Of a DNA stretch of 64,000 nucleotides, positions 41,982-50,785 are shown piece by piece (within the stretch, counting starts at the first letter, position 1; every line of letters begins with the position of its first letter). The stretch spans positions 2,418,001 through 2,482,000 of the forward strand of contig NZ_JAFEWC010000001.1 of NCBI RefSeq assembly GCF_017355875.1, given 5' to 3'. The notes beneath the pieces were generated by a model. That model was not told the origin of the DNA. It did no database searches and saw only the letters and a list, made by a program, of their open reading frames with translations. A program made the translations under genes and the position numbers. Origin of the DNA: Aridibaculum aurantiacum. GTDB lineage: Bacteria > Bacteroidota > Bacteroidia > Chitinophagales > Chitinophagaceae.

Positions 41982-44054
41982 TCAGCTCTCTCCTTCCAGC
42001 CGCTGAAGGCATTTCACAAGGTCAACGCCTTTACCCATTACTGGTTTAAAAAGATCGCCTACTTCCTTTACCCTTTGTTCAATGTTGAAGATGGTGAAGT
42101 CCTTAGGAGAAAGGCCTTGCTTTACTTCTTCCCAAAGTAATGGCGTAGAAACGGTGGCGCCGGGCTTGGGTCGTAAACTATAAACAGAGGCTATAGTCTG
42201 ACCTTTCCTGTTTTGCAGGTAATCCATGTATATCTGGTCTTTGCGTCGTTTGCCAAGACTTCTTTCCAACGTAGTGAAAGCAGGTATTTGTTGGTTGGCT
42301 AACATGCAAACCAGGTAAGCAAAATCCTTCACCTGGTCATAGGTATATTTTTTACCCATGGGCACATAAATATGCAAACCTGATGAGCCCGAGGTTTTGC
42401 AAACAGATGGTGCACCAGCCTCATCAAGAATTTCTTTTACCACCAACGCCGCTTCCACTACCTGGTCAAAAGTATTGTTATCTGAAGGATCAATATCAAT
42501 GATCATATAATCCGGCGCGTCCAATGCATTCACCCGCGAATGCCATGGATTTATCTCAATACACCCGAGGTTGGCGAGGTATAATAATGATGCTTTGTTA
42601 TTGCACAAGATGTATTCAATATGCTTTTTAGCAGAGTCAGAATACAACGAGATACTCTTCACATATTTTGGTGCTTCATCGCCTGCATCTTTATGAAAAA
42701 AACCTTTCGCATTTATACCATTCGGCGTGCGAAACAATGACTCAGGCCGGTCTTTCAGGTAAGGCAAAATATAATCCGCCATCCTTTCGTAATAGTCAAT
42801 TACATCGCCTTTGGTGATGCCGCTTTCAGGAAAAAATATTTTTGTGCGGTTGGTAGTTTTCACCTCTGCACTTCCTATCCTGATGGTTTTATCCTTATCA
42901 TTTTTTACTACATCAGCAGTTGCAGTTTTAGCTGCTTTCTTTCCTGCAGATGTAGAATTCTCTGCAGTTTTCTTAGCTGCTTTCTTTGGAGTTGGTGATT
43001 TGGTTGCTGCTTTTTTTGTTGCCTTTTTTATAGGCTGCTTCGGTGATGCTTCAACTGGCTCAATTTCCTCTTCGGATGCTTCAGTAGAAGCCACTGGTTT
43101 ACCTTTACTTAAATAAGCAGTATTTACATCTGCAGCCTTTTTATCATTGCGCATCCGCAAAAAGATTGGGTGACGCAATTTGCCATCGCTGGTCCATTCA
43201 GTGAATTTCATTTCACAAACCAGTTCTGGCTTCACCCACGTTACCGGCATGTTCGTTTTCACTCTTTCATCAAATGGAGAATCTTCTATAACCAGTGGCT
43301 GTAACTGCGCATATATTTCTTTTAAAAGTTTGGTATCAAACCCTGAGCCGGTGTGGCCGATGTATCTAAACTTACCTTTATCATATACACCCAACACTAG
43401 TGCACCAAAATATTTTCTGCCTCCGCGTGGCGCTGTGAAACCAGCTATGATTGCTTCATCAGATCTATGATGTTTTACTTTAAGCCAATCTGCTGAACGT
43501 TTACCAGGATAATAAAAACTGGACTTTCTTTTTGCCATTATGCCTTCCATATTTCGCTCTTCCACTACATGAAAGAAATCCTCACCTGTCTCCTCTACAT
43601 GATCACTGAATTTTAAAATATCATTTGCTGGAAGAATATCCTGCAACATCGCTTTACGCTCAATAAGTGGAACTTCATAAAGCTTTTTTCCATCCAATTC
43701 CAGTAAATCGAAAATGTAATATTGTAAGGGTAAATGGCGGTTTGCATCATAATGCTGCAGCTTCTGAAAATCAGGTTCACCGGCTTCGTTCAGCACTACT
43801 ATTTCTCCATCTAAAACAACTGAATGTTTTATTTTCTGAAGTTCTTTTACAATGTTCGGATAAATATCAGTGAAAGAATTTCCGTTGCGTGAGTATAGCT
43901 TAACTGCTTTTTTATCTACTTCTGCAAGAGCGCGGTAACCATCCCACTTTATTTCAAAAATCCAATCTTCATCATCAAATGGATTGTCTACTTCCTTAGC
44001 AAGCATGGCTGGAATGTACTCATCTAATTTCCTTCCGGTTTTCCCTCTCATCAA
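41982..44054 (-). CDS. ligD: NHEJ DNA ligase-polymerase (LigD without phosphoesterase domain)
   Basis: 690 residues. Ligase domain about 10-310 with adenylation motif EIKWDGYR (Lys36) and DGEIVVL (82-88). A Lys/Ala-rich linker (about 318-395) with KKATKKAATK-type words. Primase-polymerase domain about 400-690 with IDIDPSD (Asp520, Asp522) and GSSGLHIYVP (His561). It fills and seals double-strand breaks with Ku. The order ligase-polymerase without the PE domain matches the Pseudomonas-type PE-LIG-POL order split after PE. It overlaps the PE gene by four bases, so the two are translationally coupled. Confidence 0.93.
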   Translation of the reverse strand: MMRGKTGRKLDEYIPAMLAKEVDNPFDDEDWIFEIKWDGYRALAEVDKKAVKLYSRNGNSFTDIYPNIVKELQKIKHSVVLDGEIVVLNEAGEPDFQKLQHYDANRHLPLQYYIFDLLELDGKKLYEVPLIERKAMLQDILPANDILKFSDHVEETGEDFFHVVEERNMEGIMAKRKSSFYYPGKRSADWLKVKHHRSDEAIIAGFTAPRGGRKYFGALVLGVYDKGKFRYIGHTGSGFDTKLLKEIYAQLQPLVIEDSPFDERVKTNMPVTWVKPELVCEMKFTEWTSDGKLRHPIFLRMRNDKKAADVNTAYLSKGKPVASTEASEEEIEPVEASPKQPIKKATKKAATKSPTPKKAAKKTAENSTSAGKKAAKTATADVVKNDKDKTIRIGSAEVKTTNRTKIFFPESGITKGDVIDYYERMADYILPYLKDRPESLFRTPNGINAKGFFHKDAGDEAPKYVKSISLYSDSAKKHIEYILCNNKASLLYLANLGCIEINPWHSRVNALDAPDYMIIDIDPSDNNTFDQVVEAALVVKEILDEAGAPSVCKTSGSSGLHIYVPMGKKYTYDQVKDFAYLVCMLANQQIPAFTTLERSLGKRRKDQIYMDYLQNRKGQTIASVYSLRPKPGATVSTPLLWEEVKQGLSPKDFTIFNIEQRVKEVGDLFKPVMGKGVDLVKCLQRLEGES

Positions 44055-44662
44055 CTGGGCTTTTTTTTTACAGGAGAAGCTGCTTTTTTACCAGCCAAAG
44101 CTTTATTTATGGGAGAAGATTTTGGCGTGTGCTCTTCACTGTCATAAGGTTCATCTGTTGCATATTCATCACGATGCTTTATCAACAGCCAGCTATTATC
44201 ATCAGCCTTTTTTAGTTTAACCAGTGCGAATTCTCCTTTTAGTTTTTTCCCATTCAAAACAAACTTCAGGTTACCGGCTTCCAGGCCTGCTAATAGTGCT
44301 TTTTCAGCCTTTGATGGATCAATATCATCCAGTGCTGTCAATGTTCCTTTATCCCATATTTCTACTATACCTGCACCGTAATTTCCTTCCGGAATCACAC
44401 CTTCAAAATCTTTATAATCATAAGGATGATCTTCCACCATCATCGCCAGCCGCTTGTCTTTAGGATTAAGACTTGGGCCTTTTGGAACTGCCCAACATTT
44501 TAGAACACCTTCCATCTCCAACCTAAGATCGTAATGAAGGCGAGAGGCTTTATGACGCTGTATAACAAAAGATAAAGTTTTTACCTTTCCTTGCTTCTTC
44601 TTTCCCTCCGGCTCTTCCGTCTCGTTGAAGTTGCGCTTTTTGTTATACAAGCCTAGGCTCAT
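44051..44662 (-). CDS. LigD 3'-phosphoesterase domain protein (stand-alone)
   Basis: 203 residues. The PE domain features are clear: SFVIQRHKASRLHYDLRLEM, LKCWAVPKGPS and DYKDFEGVIPEGNYG, which in LigD carry metal-binding His/Asp residues that trim 3' ends. Elsewhere this domain is usually fused to the ligase; here it is a separate gene just before ligD, overlapping by four bases. The C-terminus is basic (AGKKAASPVKKKPS). 39 bp after Ku. Annotated in databases as DNA polymerase ligase N-terminal domain protein. Confidence 0.9.
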   Translation of the reverse strand: MSLGLYNKKRNFNETEEPEGKKKQGKVKTLSFVIQRHKASRLHYDLRLEMEGVLKCWAVPKGPSLNPKDKRLAMMVEDHPYDYKDFEGVIPEGNYGAGIVEIWDKGTLTALDDIDPSKAEKALLAGLEAGNLKFVLNGKKLKGEFALVKLKKADDNSWLLIKHRDEYATDEPYDSEEHTPKSSPINKALAGKKAASPVKKKPS

Positions 44663-44701
44663 GCAATTGATGTTCGTGTTTTATATACTTAGAAGAAATT
44701 T

Positions 44702-45484
44702 TTACGAAGCTTTCTTTTTCTTGGTACCTGTTCCCAAACTTGCTTTTAGCTGGCTCATCAGGTCTGTGGTAGAACTGTGTACCACGCGCATTTTAGGTGC
44801 AGTTGTTTTCTTGCCTTTAGCTTTTGCTTCTATCACATTCATCAGCTGTTCGGTATAGGTATCCTTAAAGGCGGTGATATCAAATTTAGAAGTCAGCTGG
44901 TTGATGAGCGTAATAGCCATATCCAGTTCTGCTTTTTTTATTTCTGCTTCTTCAGGTAGAGCAAGCTGCTTTGGGTCGCGTATCTCTTCTGCAAAACGGA
45001 TACGATTCAATACGATCACTTTATCTGAAGGACGAAGAATAGCAAGGCCTTCTTTACTACGCATAACAAAGGTGGCAATACCAACTTTCTTTGTTTTTTG
45101 CAAAGCTGCACGCAATAATGCATATGCTCTTACACCACTTTTATCAGGCTCCAGGTAATAAGGCGTTTCATAGTAAATGCTATCGATCTCTTCTTCTTTT
45201 ACAAAGTCAGTGATTTCTATGGTCTTTGTCTTTTTTGCATTCGCTGCTTCAAAATCCTTGTCATCAAGTATCACGTAATCATCGCCATATTTATAGCCTT
45301 TCACTATCCCATCCCAATCCACTGGCTTACCAGATTTCTCATTGATACGCTGGTACTTTATCCGCGAATGATCTTTCTTATCAAGCATGTCGAGGTTCAA
45401 CTCACTGCGTTCAGAAGCGCTGTACATTTTCACTGGTATGTTCACCAATCCAAAACCAATAGCGCCTGTCCATATAGATCTCAT
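44702..45484 (-). CDS. ku: Ku protein, NHEJ end-binding
   Basis: 260 residues, typical bacterial Ku length. Begins [20 protein letters not shown], as most bacterial Ku proteins do, with the beta-barrel DNA ring through [15 protein letters not shown] and [12 protein letters not shown], then a helical segment and a short Lys-rich end (GTKKKKAS). It binds double-strand break ends and recruits the adjacent LigD. It is second in the SDR-ku-PE-ligD run, 11 bp after the SDR gene. Confidence 0.95.
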   Translation of the reverse strand: MRSIWTGAIGFGLVNIPVKMYSASERSELNLDMLDKKDHSRIKYQRINEKSGKPVDWDGIVKGYKYGDDYVILDDKDFEAANAKKTKTIEITDFVKEEEIDSIYYETPYYLEPDKSGVRAYALLRAALQKTKKVGIATFVMRSKEGLAILRPSDKVIVLNRIRFAEEIRDPKQLALPEEAEIKKAELDMAITLINQLTSKFDITAFKDTYTEQLMNVIEAKAKGKKTTAPKMRVVHSSTTDLMSQLKASLGTGTKKKKAS

Positions 45485-45495
45485 AATGATCGTTT

Positions 45496-46359
45496 TTATC
45501 CGTTTACAATTTCTCCTCCATTAGGATGCAATATCTGGCCAGTCATATACGATGAATCGCTGCTGGCAAGAAAGAGATAAGAAGGTGCAACTTCAGCCGG
45601 CTCACCTGCACGTTTCATTGGTACATCACTACCATGTTTGGCCACTTTCTTTTTGTCGAAACTAGAAGCGATCAATGGTGTCCAGATAGGTCCGGGAGCT
45701 ACACCATTAACGCGTATACCTTGTTCTACTACATTGTGTGCAAGGCTGCGTGTAAAGGAAACTATTGCACCTTTTGTACTTGCATAATCTATAAGTGATG
45801 CACTGCCTCTATATGCTGTAACTGAAGTAGAGTTGATAATAGAACTTCCTTTACCCATATGAGGTAAAGCAGCTTTTGTAAGCCAGAAGTAAGAAAATAT
45901 ATTGGTAGCAAAAGTTGTTGTCAATTGTTCGGTAGAAATCTCCTCCAGCGATTTGCTTTCATAATGAATGGCAGCGTTGTTAACCAGTATATCTATACGA
46001 CCAAACTTTGATACTACTTTTTTAACCGCACCTAAGCTGGTTTTCTCTTTAGAGATATCACCCGGCAAAAGCAAACATTGCTTACCAAATGCTTCTACCT
46101 GTTTGCGTGTATCCTCTGCATCTTCATGTTCATTTAAGTACATGATGGCAACATCTGCACCTTCTTTTGCAAACAGTATAGCTACAGCTTTTCCTATCCC
46201 ACTATCACCTCCTGATATCAATGCCACCTTGCCCACCAACCTGCCGCTTGCAGCTTCCTGTGGTGCTGTTACCGGCTCTGGTGTCATCCGTGTTTGTAAA
46301 CCCGGACGAGGTTGTGATTGTGATTTGCGAATAGGCTTTTTATCGTTCGACTTTTGCAT
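45496..46359 (-). CDS. SDR family oxidoreductase (general stress protein 39/YghA-like)
   Basis: 287 residues. An N-terminal extension of about 40 residues rich in Lys, Arg, Gln and Pro precedes the Rossmann fold: [11 protein letters not shown] (cofactor loop), NNAAIHY, catalytic Ser in STSVTAYRG, Tyr/Lys in YASTKGAIV. The length and N-terminal extension are typical of the YghA/GSP39 subgroup, associated with general stress. Substrate unknown. It heads the NHEJ operon, which is unusual company for a dehydrogenase and suggests stress co-regulation. Confidence 0.87.
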   Translation of the reverse strand: MQKSNDKKPIRKSQSQPRPGLQTRMTPEPVTAPQEAASGRLVGKVALISGGDSGIGKAVAILFAKEGADVAIMYLNEHEDAEDTRKQVEAFGKQCLLLPGDISKEKTSLGAVKKVVSKFGRIDILVNNAAIHYESKSLEEISTEQLTTTFATNIFSYFWLTKAALPHMGKGSSIINSTSVTAYRGSASLIDYASTKGAIVSFTRSLAHNVVEQGIRVNGVAPGPIWTPLIASSFDKKKVAKHGSDVPMKRAGEPAEVAPSYLFLASSDSSYMTGQILHPNGGEIVNG

Positions 46360-46642
46360 ACTTGCCTTTTGTATAAGTGCTTAAAACTTTCGTGCCCTAT
46401 TATCAAACATCATACATTTCTTACCACTGTTGCAATGGTCATCATTCGAGGAAATTAGTCTACAGAAGCAGCTACTACAACTTCATTTACAATGAATTAT
46501 AAACGATATTAGAATCAGCAAGAGAATGTAAACGCACAACAATACTTAATAAACTATTGAATGAACCTGTTTTGAAATGGCATGGTTTTATCACTATATT
46601 TAAACATCAATGCAAACAATCACCCTTTAAATTAATTAGAAG

Positions 46643-46930
46643 ATGGTAACGCCTTTTAGCAACAATGACCTCATGTTTAGTTCAGAAAACACAGAACTTC
46701 TTACAGGTATTTTCGAAGATTCTTTTACGGCATCAGCGCTAGATGATGATGACCTGGATGAAGACGATGAAGATTTGGATGATGATGACCTGGATGATGA
46801 ATTAGATGAAGTGGAAGAAGTGGATGTAGACGAAGTAGAAGAGCCAGCAGACCTGGACGATGATGTAGATCTTGATGACGACCTGGACCTGGATGATGAC
46901 GACGAAGACGAAGATGATGACCTGGTATAA
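46643..46930 (+). CDS. Very acidic small protein (Asp/Glu-rich)
   Basis: 95 residues. The first 32 are ordinary (SNNDLMFSSENTELLTG), the rest is almost only Asp, Glu, Leu and Val; about 46 of the last 63 residues are Asp or Glu, with LDDD as the main unit. A clear terminator follows. No family recognised; such tracts occur in histone chaperones, calcium-binding proteins and DNA mimics. Two basic H1-like proteins and the NHEJ genes are neighbours, so a charge-partner role is conceivable, but this is inference. A 93-codon His-rich frame on the other strand is a shadow. Confidence 0.65.
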   Translation: MVTPFSNNDLMFSSENTELLTGIFEDSFTASALDDDDLDEDDEDLDDDDLDDELDEVEEVDVDEVEEPADLDDDVDLDDDLDLDDDDEDEDDDLV

Positions 46931-46948
46931 GGTCAACCAACATAACTG

Positions 46949-46976
46949 AAAAGACTGGATGTACATTCAGTCTTTT
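46949..46976 (+). terminator. Terminator of the acidic protein gene
   Basis: AAAAGACTGGAT and ATTCAGTCTTTT pair (one G-U) around GTAC, followed by CTTTTTT on the plus strand. Confidence 0.8.
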
Positions 46977-47127
46977 CTTTTTTAGTAGAATGCATAGAGA
47001 ATGCATAGCAAATGCCGATGGTATAGTTAATTACTTCAAGAAGGATTTGCCTAATAGCTGCTGTAAAATTTACCAGGATTTAGCTGATCATTACCTGCAG
47101 CACTGCCTAAGAACAGGCTGCTTGCAC

Positions 47128-47135
47128 TACATTTG
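47128..47135 (+). promoter_or_regulatory. -7 promoter box of the methyltransferase gene
   Basis: TACATTTG, a full TAnnTTTG match, 22 nt upstream of the chosen ATG at 47158. It supports that start over the longer frame from 46990. No clear -33 TTG. Confidence 0.45.
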
Positions 47136-47157
47136 CACCCTTTATATATTTTTTGAT

Positions 47158-47904
47158 ATGCCTGATCATAACTGGTTCAAAGATTGGTTCAATTCGCCTT
47201 ACTATCATTTGCTGTATAAACACCGCGACGACGAGGAAGCATTGTCTTTTATACGCGCACTTATAAAGCAACTGAATCCTGCACCAGGCAGTAAGATATT
47301 GGATGTGGCCTGCGGCAAGGGAAGACACAGTAAGGTTTTGGCAGAATTGGGTTACGATGTTACGGGTATTGATCTTTCATTAGAATCTATTGAAGAAGCG
47401 AAAACTTTTGAAACTGATACACTGCATTTCTTTCAACACGATATGCGGCTTCCGTTTTGGATCAACTACTTTGATTATGCGTTCAATTTCTTCACGAGCT
47501 TTGGCTATTTCCGGACTTTGCGTGAACACGAAAATGCCATTCGCACCATTGCTCAAAGTATGCACTCACAGGGCGTTTTTGTAATGGATTACCTCAACGT
47601 TCATTATGCAGAAGACCGCCTGGAAAAAACGCATGAAAAGGAAATTGATGGCGTTGTTTTCAGGATCTCCAGGTGGCACAATGACGAACACTTTTTTAAG
47701 CAAATCCAGGTGAGTGAGAATGGAGTTATAAAGCACCTGTTTACAGAGAAAGTTGCCAAGTTCTCTCTAGGTGATTTTACAGATATGTTTGCTTACCAGG
47801 GAATGCAGATACAGGAAGTATTTGGTGATTACCATTTTGAACATTACGATGTAAGGAAGTCACCGAGATTGATCATGGTAGCGAAGAAGATAAGGGACGT
47901 TTGA
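47158..47904 (+). CDS. Class I SAM-dependent methyltransferase
   Basis: 248 residues from the ATG at 47158. The SAM-binding core is clear: ILDVACGKGRHSKVLAELGYDVTGIDLS (motif I and acidic residue of motif II, in two parts around residues 44-71), then FQHDMRLPF and FTSFGYF. The frame is open from 46990, but the promoter box and the composition of the N-terminal extension argue for the later start. The substrate is unknown. Similar proteins are annotated as methyltransferase domain 25 or 11 types. Confidence 0.85.
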   Translation: MPDHNWFKDWFNSPYYHLLYKHRDDEEALSFIRALIKQLNPAPGSKILDVACGKGRHSKVLAELGYDVTGIDLSLESIEEAKTFETDTLHFFQHDMRLPFWINYFDYAFNFFTSFGYFRTLREHENAIRTIAQSMHSQGVFVMDYLNVHYAEDRLEKTHEKEIDGVVFRISRWHNDEHFFKQIQVSENGVIKHLFTEKVAKFSLGDFTDMFAYQGMQIQEVFGDYHFEHYDVRKSPRLIMVAKKIRDV

Positions 47905-47910
47905 TAAACA

Positions 47911-47945
47911 GGCGTTAGGCGGTAGTTGTTAGGCTGTAGCTGGAT
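47911..47945. repeat. Heptad-phased degenerate repeat (GGCGGTA type)
   Basis: Units GGCGTTA, GGCGGTA, GTTGTTA, GGCTGTA, GCTGGAT follow each other in seven-base phase between the methyltransferase and LTA-synthase-like genes. It is short but of the same style as the repeats at 6813, 10421 and 14230. Confidence 0.5.
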
Positions 47946-48003
47946 TAAAAGGTTATGTGGCCTACAATTAAATCTCTCCATCATTTTTAAAGCCGTTTTT
48001 GCC

Positions 48004-49980
48004 TTATTTCCTCCTGTTGTTCAGCAGTAAGTAGCGTGCAGTTTGATAATAAGCTTCTGTTGCTTTCCTATACGTTGATCGCAATGAATCTGTCAATTGG
48101 ATAGGTCGATTATCTGTAGTGCTTGCTACTACTTCTCCGCCTCCTTTTATATTATAGCTGTAGTAAATGCCATTGAAGATAATGCCGATCCTGCGCGCAT
48201 CTACATTCATGAGGAAAGCTGTTTGCCTTGCAGGATCTGTATTTTTCAGAAGGTCTTTTCCCATTGTAGTATTGGTATATCCTATACCACAAATTCCCGC
48301 AATGGTAGCCATAACATCTAACTGGGAACTTGCAAAATCGTAAGTAGCAGGCGGCAGTATAGATGGTGCATAAAACAACAAAGGCACGTGGTGCTGTGTA
48401 AGGCTATGCTCGCTGTAAGCACGCGGAAGCATATTGCCTGCATCGCCCGGTATGCCATGATCACCTATAAAAACAAACAATGTATTATTGAAATAAACTT
48501 CCTTAGATGCCGCTTCCATATACTTCTGGATGCAGTAATCAGTATACCTAAACGCCCTGTATTCTTCTATACTGGTAAAGCCATATTTCTGCAGTGTATC
48601 CTGAGGGTATTCTTTGATCTCGAATTTACCTTTATCTTCTGCAGGAATCGTATATGGCCTATGGTTATCTGCAGTTTGGATGATAGCAAAGAATGGCTTC
48701 TGCTGCGTAGCAAGCACCTTGTTGGCTTCAAGAAAAAGGTTCTTATCGCTTATGCCCCACACATCAACTTTCGCTGCTTTATAGTCTTCTTCTTCATAAA
48801 GATGAAGGTTAGGAATATTGTTGGTAAGCACGCCACGAATGTTTGCCCAGCTGGTGCTACCACCAAGGAAGTAAAATTTTTCATGTTCTGCAAAATCATC
48901 CATAATGATATGCTGGTTTACTGCGGCAGGATTGCGACTGGCAGTTTTATATAACTGAACATCTGGTGTGCCTGTAAGCGTGGCCCAAACACCTCTCGCT
49001 GTACCATAGGCAGGTGTAAAACAGTTGCTGAAATACACTCCCTGCTGTACCATTTGATTGAAGAACGGAGTGGTGTTAAGCGGGTTCGCCACCATAGAAC
49101 TTTTATAAGTACTGAATGATTCTGCAATTACCAGCACTACATTCAATGGTTTTCCTGCTACACCAGCATTAGCCGGAACTACGCGTAAATAATTTAGCGA
49201 ATCAATATTCGGATTATCTACTCCAAGATGTTGAGCCATCCATGGATAGTGTTCTCTCACCAGCTTTTGATCGTAGGTACTATGCCTGAAGTTAAGAGAA
49301 CTAAAGAATGATTGAAAAGGATTTAGAGCTACCTGTGCTTTGTAATCATCGCTTAATCCAAATGCATCGCTCCAGCGTAAAGGATATTGTCCTACTCTAC
49401 CAAATATGGCCACAGCAAGCATCAGGAAAAACAAGATGCCCCAAATCACACTACTCTTCCTGGTGCTGGTAATGGGCTTCGAAAGAATGTGGTTATAGGT
49501 CAACTTCACAATGCCCAGCATCAATAGGAAACCTCCTATCAAACCTGCCAATATCAATAGCACAGGGTAAGTCTGCCAAACCATTTTCATTGAGATCTTG
49601 GCATCATCTACATAATTTAATACGCTTCCATTTAACCGCTGCGATAAGTAAGCATAATGAGCAAAATCGATTGTATAGGATAGCGACAGCAGCACCAGGA
49701 ACACTGACCAGGTAAAAAAAGTAACAGCCACTCCCCTTCTTGCACGTATAGGATGAAGTGGTTTTATACATCCTTGTAAAAAAGTAAGCAAGCTGATGAT
49801 ACCTATAACGCGCAGATCGAAACGAAGCCCTAGCAAAAAGGCGGGCACCAATGACGAAAGATCAGAAGGATGAGGAAAGGCAAACACCAAGATCAACCGC
49901 AGCAAAGACATTATCAATAAAAATATAATCCCTGTAATAACGATCCATTGAATGTAGCGGGGTACTTTTAAGGTTTGCAT
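48004..49980 (-). CDS. LTA synthase family protein (sulfatase-fold phosphoglycerol transferase-like)
   Basis: 658 residues. About five membrane helices in the first 210 residues, then a periplasmic alkaline-phosphatase/sulfatase-like domain: NVVLVIAESFSTY, GTARGVWATLTG (nucleophile region), FFAIIQTADNHRPY and FIGDHGIPG. The family includes lipoteichoic acid synthase and, in Gram-negatives, OpgB-like phosphoglycerol or phosphoethanolamine transferases that decorate glycans. Here it is divergent from a PAP2 phosphatase gene, which could recycle its lipid product. Substrate unknown. Confidence 0.87.
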   Translation of the reverse strand: MQTLKVPRYIQWIVITGIIFLLIMSLLRLILVFAFPHPSDLSSLVPAFLLGLRFDLRVIGIISLLTFLQGCIKPLHPIRARRGVAVTFFTWSVFLVLLSLSYTIDFAHYAYLSQRLNGSVLNYVDDAKISMKMVWQTYPVLLILAGLIGGFLLMLGIVKLTYNHILSKPITSTRKSSVIWGILFFLMLAVAIFGRVGQYPLRWSDAFGLSDDYKAQVALNPFQSFFSSLNFRHSTYDQKLVREHYPWMAQHLGVDNPNIDSLNYLRVVPANAGVAGKPLNVVLVIAESFSTYKSSMVANPLNTTPFFNQMVQQGVYFSNCFTPAYGTARGVWATLTGTPDVQLYKTASRNPAAVNQHIIMDDFAEHEKFYFLGGSTSWANIRGVLTNNIPNLHLYEEEDYKAAKVDVWGISDKNLFLEANKVLATQQKPFFAIIQTADNHRPYTIPAEDKGKFEIKEYPQDTLQKYGFTSIEEYRAFRYTDYCIQKYMEAASKEVYFNNTLFVFIGDHGIPGDAGNMLPRAYSEHSLTQHHVPLLFYAPSILPPATYDFASSQLDVMATIAGICGIGYTNTTMGKDLLKNTDPARQTAFLMNVDARRIGIIFNGIYYSYNIKGGGEVVASTTDNRPIQLTDSLRSTYRKATEAYYQTARYLLLNNRRK

Positions 49981-49987
49981 ATGCGGC

Positions 49988-49995
49988 CAAAGTTA
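49988..49995 (-). promoter_or_regulatory. -7 promoter box of the LTA-synthase-like gene
   Basis: TAACTTTG on the minus strand, 7 nt upstream of the ATG at 49980, which implies a leaderless or nearly leaderless mRNA. No clear -33. Confidence 0.4.
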
Positions 49996-50004
49996 ATCAT
50001 TAAT

Positions 50005-50012
50005 TAAGTTTG
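50005..50012 (+). promoter_or_regulatory. -7 promoter box of the PAP2 phosphatase gene
   Basis: TAAGTTTG on the plus strand, 23 nt upstream of the ATG at 50036. It lies back to back with the divergent box at 49988-49995. No clear -33. Confidence 0.4.
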
Positions 50013-50035
50013 CCCTCTCCATCAAAACACTCAGA

Positions 50036-50674
50036 ATGTACCTTTTGCAAGCGGCTGATAATTCTTTTTTTGAAGCTATATGGGCATGGATATCTGGTAT
50101 CGATAAATCCTTTTTCCTGCTGATCAATAATACATTGACCAATTCATTTTTCGATTCATTTTTCCCCATCTATAGAGAATCTAATACATGGATGCCGCTT
50201 TACCTTTTCCTGTTTGTGCTGATCGTTTTTAATTTCAGGTGGAAGGCTATGCCATGGATATTGTTCTTCATCATCACGGTAAGCGTTTGCGACCAGTTTA
50301 GCAGTGCTTTCCTGAAAGAATTCTTTGGCAGGTTAAGACCATGTCGCGACCCGGATTTCAACCAGTATGTCCGGCTGCTTGTAGTTCACTGTCCTATCAG
50401 TGGAAGTTTTACAAGTTCACATGCGGCCAATCATTTTGGTATGGCAACATTTATCATAATAACCTTAGGAAAATACCTCGGAAAATATAGATGGGCATTT
50501 TGGTTTTGGGCAGGATCCATAGTGTATGGACAGGTGTATGTGGGCGTACATTATCCTTTAGATGTGATTGGTGGCGCTTTGGTAGGAATAGGTATCGGAA
50601 CTGCTAGTGGCAGGTTCTTCAATAGAAGAGTTGGCCAACTTGAATTGGATGCGTCACCTACTGGAGGATTATGA
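50036..50674 (+). CDS. PAP2 family phosphatase
   Basis: 212 residues, membrane protein with about five to six helices. The three catalytic motifs are present: KEFFGRLRPCRD, SGSFTSSHAANHFG (nucleophilic His region) and GVHYPLDVIGG. It dephosphorylates a lipid phosphate such as undecaprenyl diphosphate or phosphatidate. It is divergent from the LTA-synthase-like gene and convergent with the flavoprotein gene. The specific substrate is open. Confidence 0.9.
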   Translation: MYLLQAADNSFFEAIWAWISGIDKSFFLLINNTLTNSFFDSFFPIYRESNTWMPLYLFLFVLIVFNFRWKAMPWILFFIITVSVCDQFSSAFLKEFFGRLRPCRDPDFNQYVRLLVVHCPISGSFTSSHAANHFGMATFIIITLGKYLGKYRWAFWFWAGSIVYGQVYVGVHYPLDVIGGALVGIGIGTASGRFFNRRVGQLELDASPTGGL

Positions 50675-50750
50675 TGAACTGGTCCAGCCAGCAAAGATTA
50701 ACAGTTAATTCAACAACAGTAGTTACCAGTGAAGAAATTCATAAGCAAAA

Positions 50751-50778
50751 AAAGAGGTGCTTTTTCGGCACCTCTTTT
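50751..50778. terminator. Bidirectional terminator
   Basis: AAAGAGGTGC and GCACCTCTTT form a perfect ten-base stem around TTTTTCG, between convergent stops at 50674 and 50786. Confidence 0.82.
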
Positions 50779-50785
50779 AATTTAT

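Noticed and set aside
41428-42012. 194-codon minus-strand ORF opposite the DUF6496 gene
   Set aside because: It is the antisense shadow of the Lys/Ala-rich repeat, which lacks stops on both strands.
46725-47006. 93-codon His/Pro-rich minus-strand ORF
   Set aside because: It is the shadow of the GAT/GAC-rich acidic gene, not an independent protein.
46990-47157. N-terminal extension of the methyltransferase frame
   Set aside because: It precedes the TACATTTG promoter box and has no methyltransferase similarity; the ATG at 47158 is a better start.
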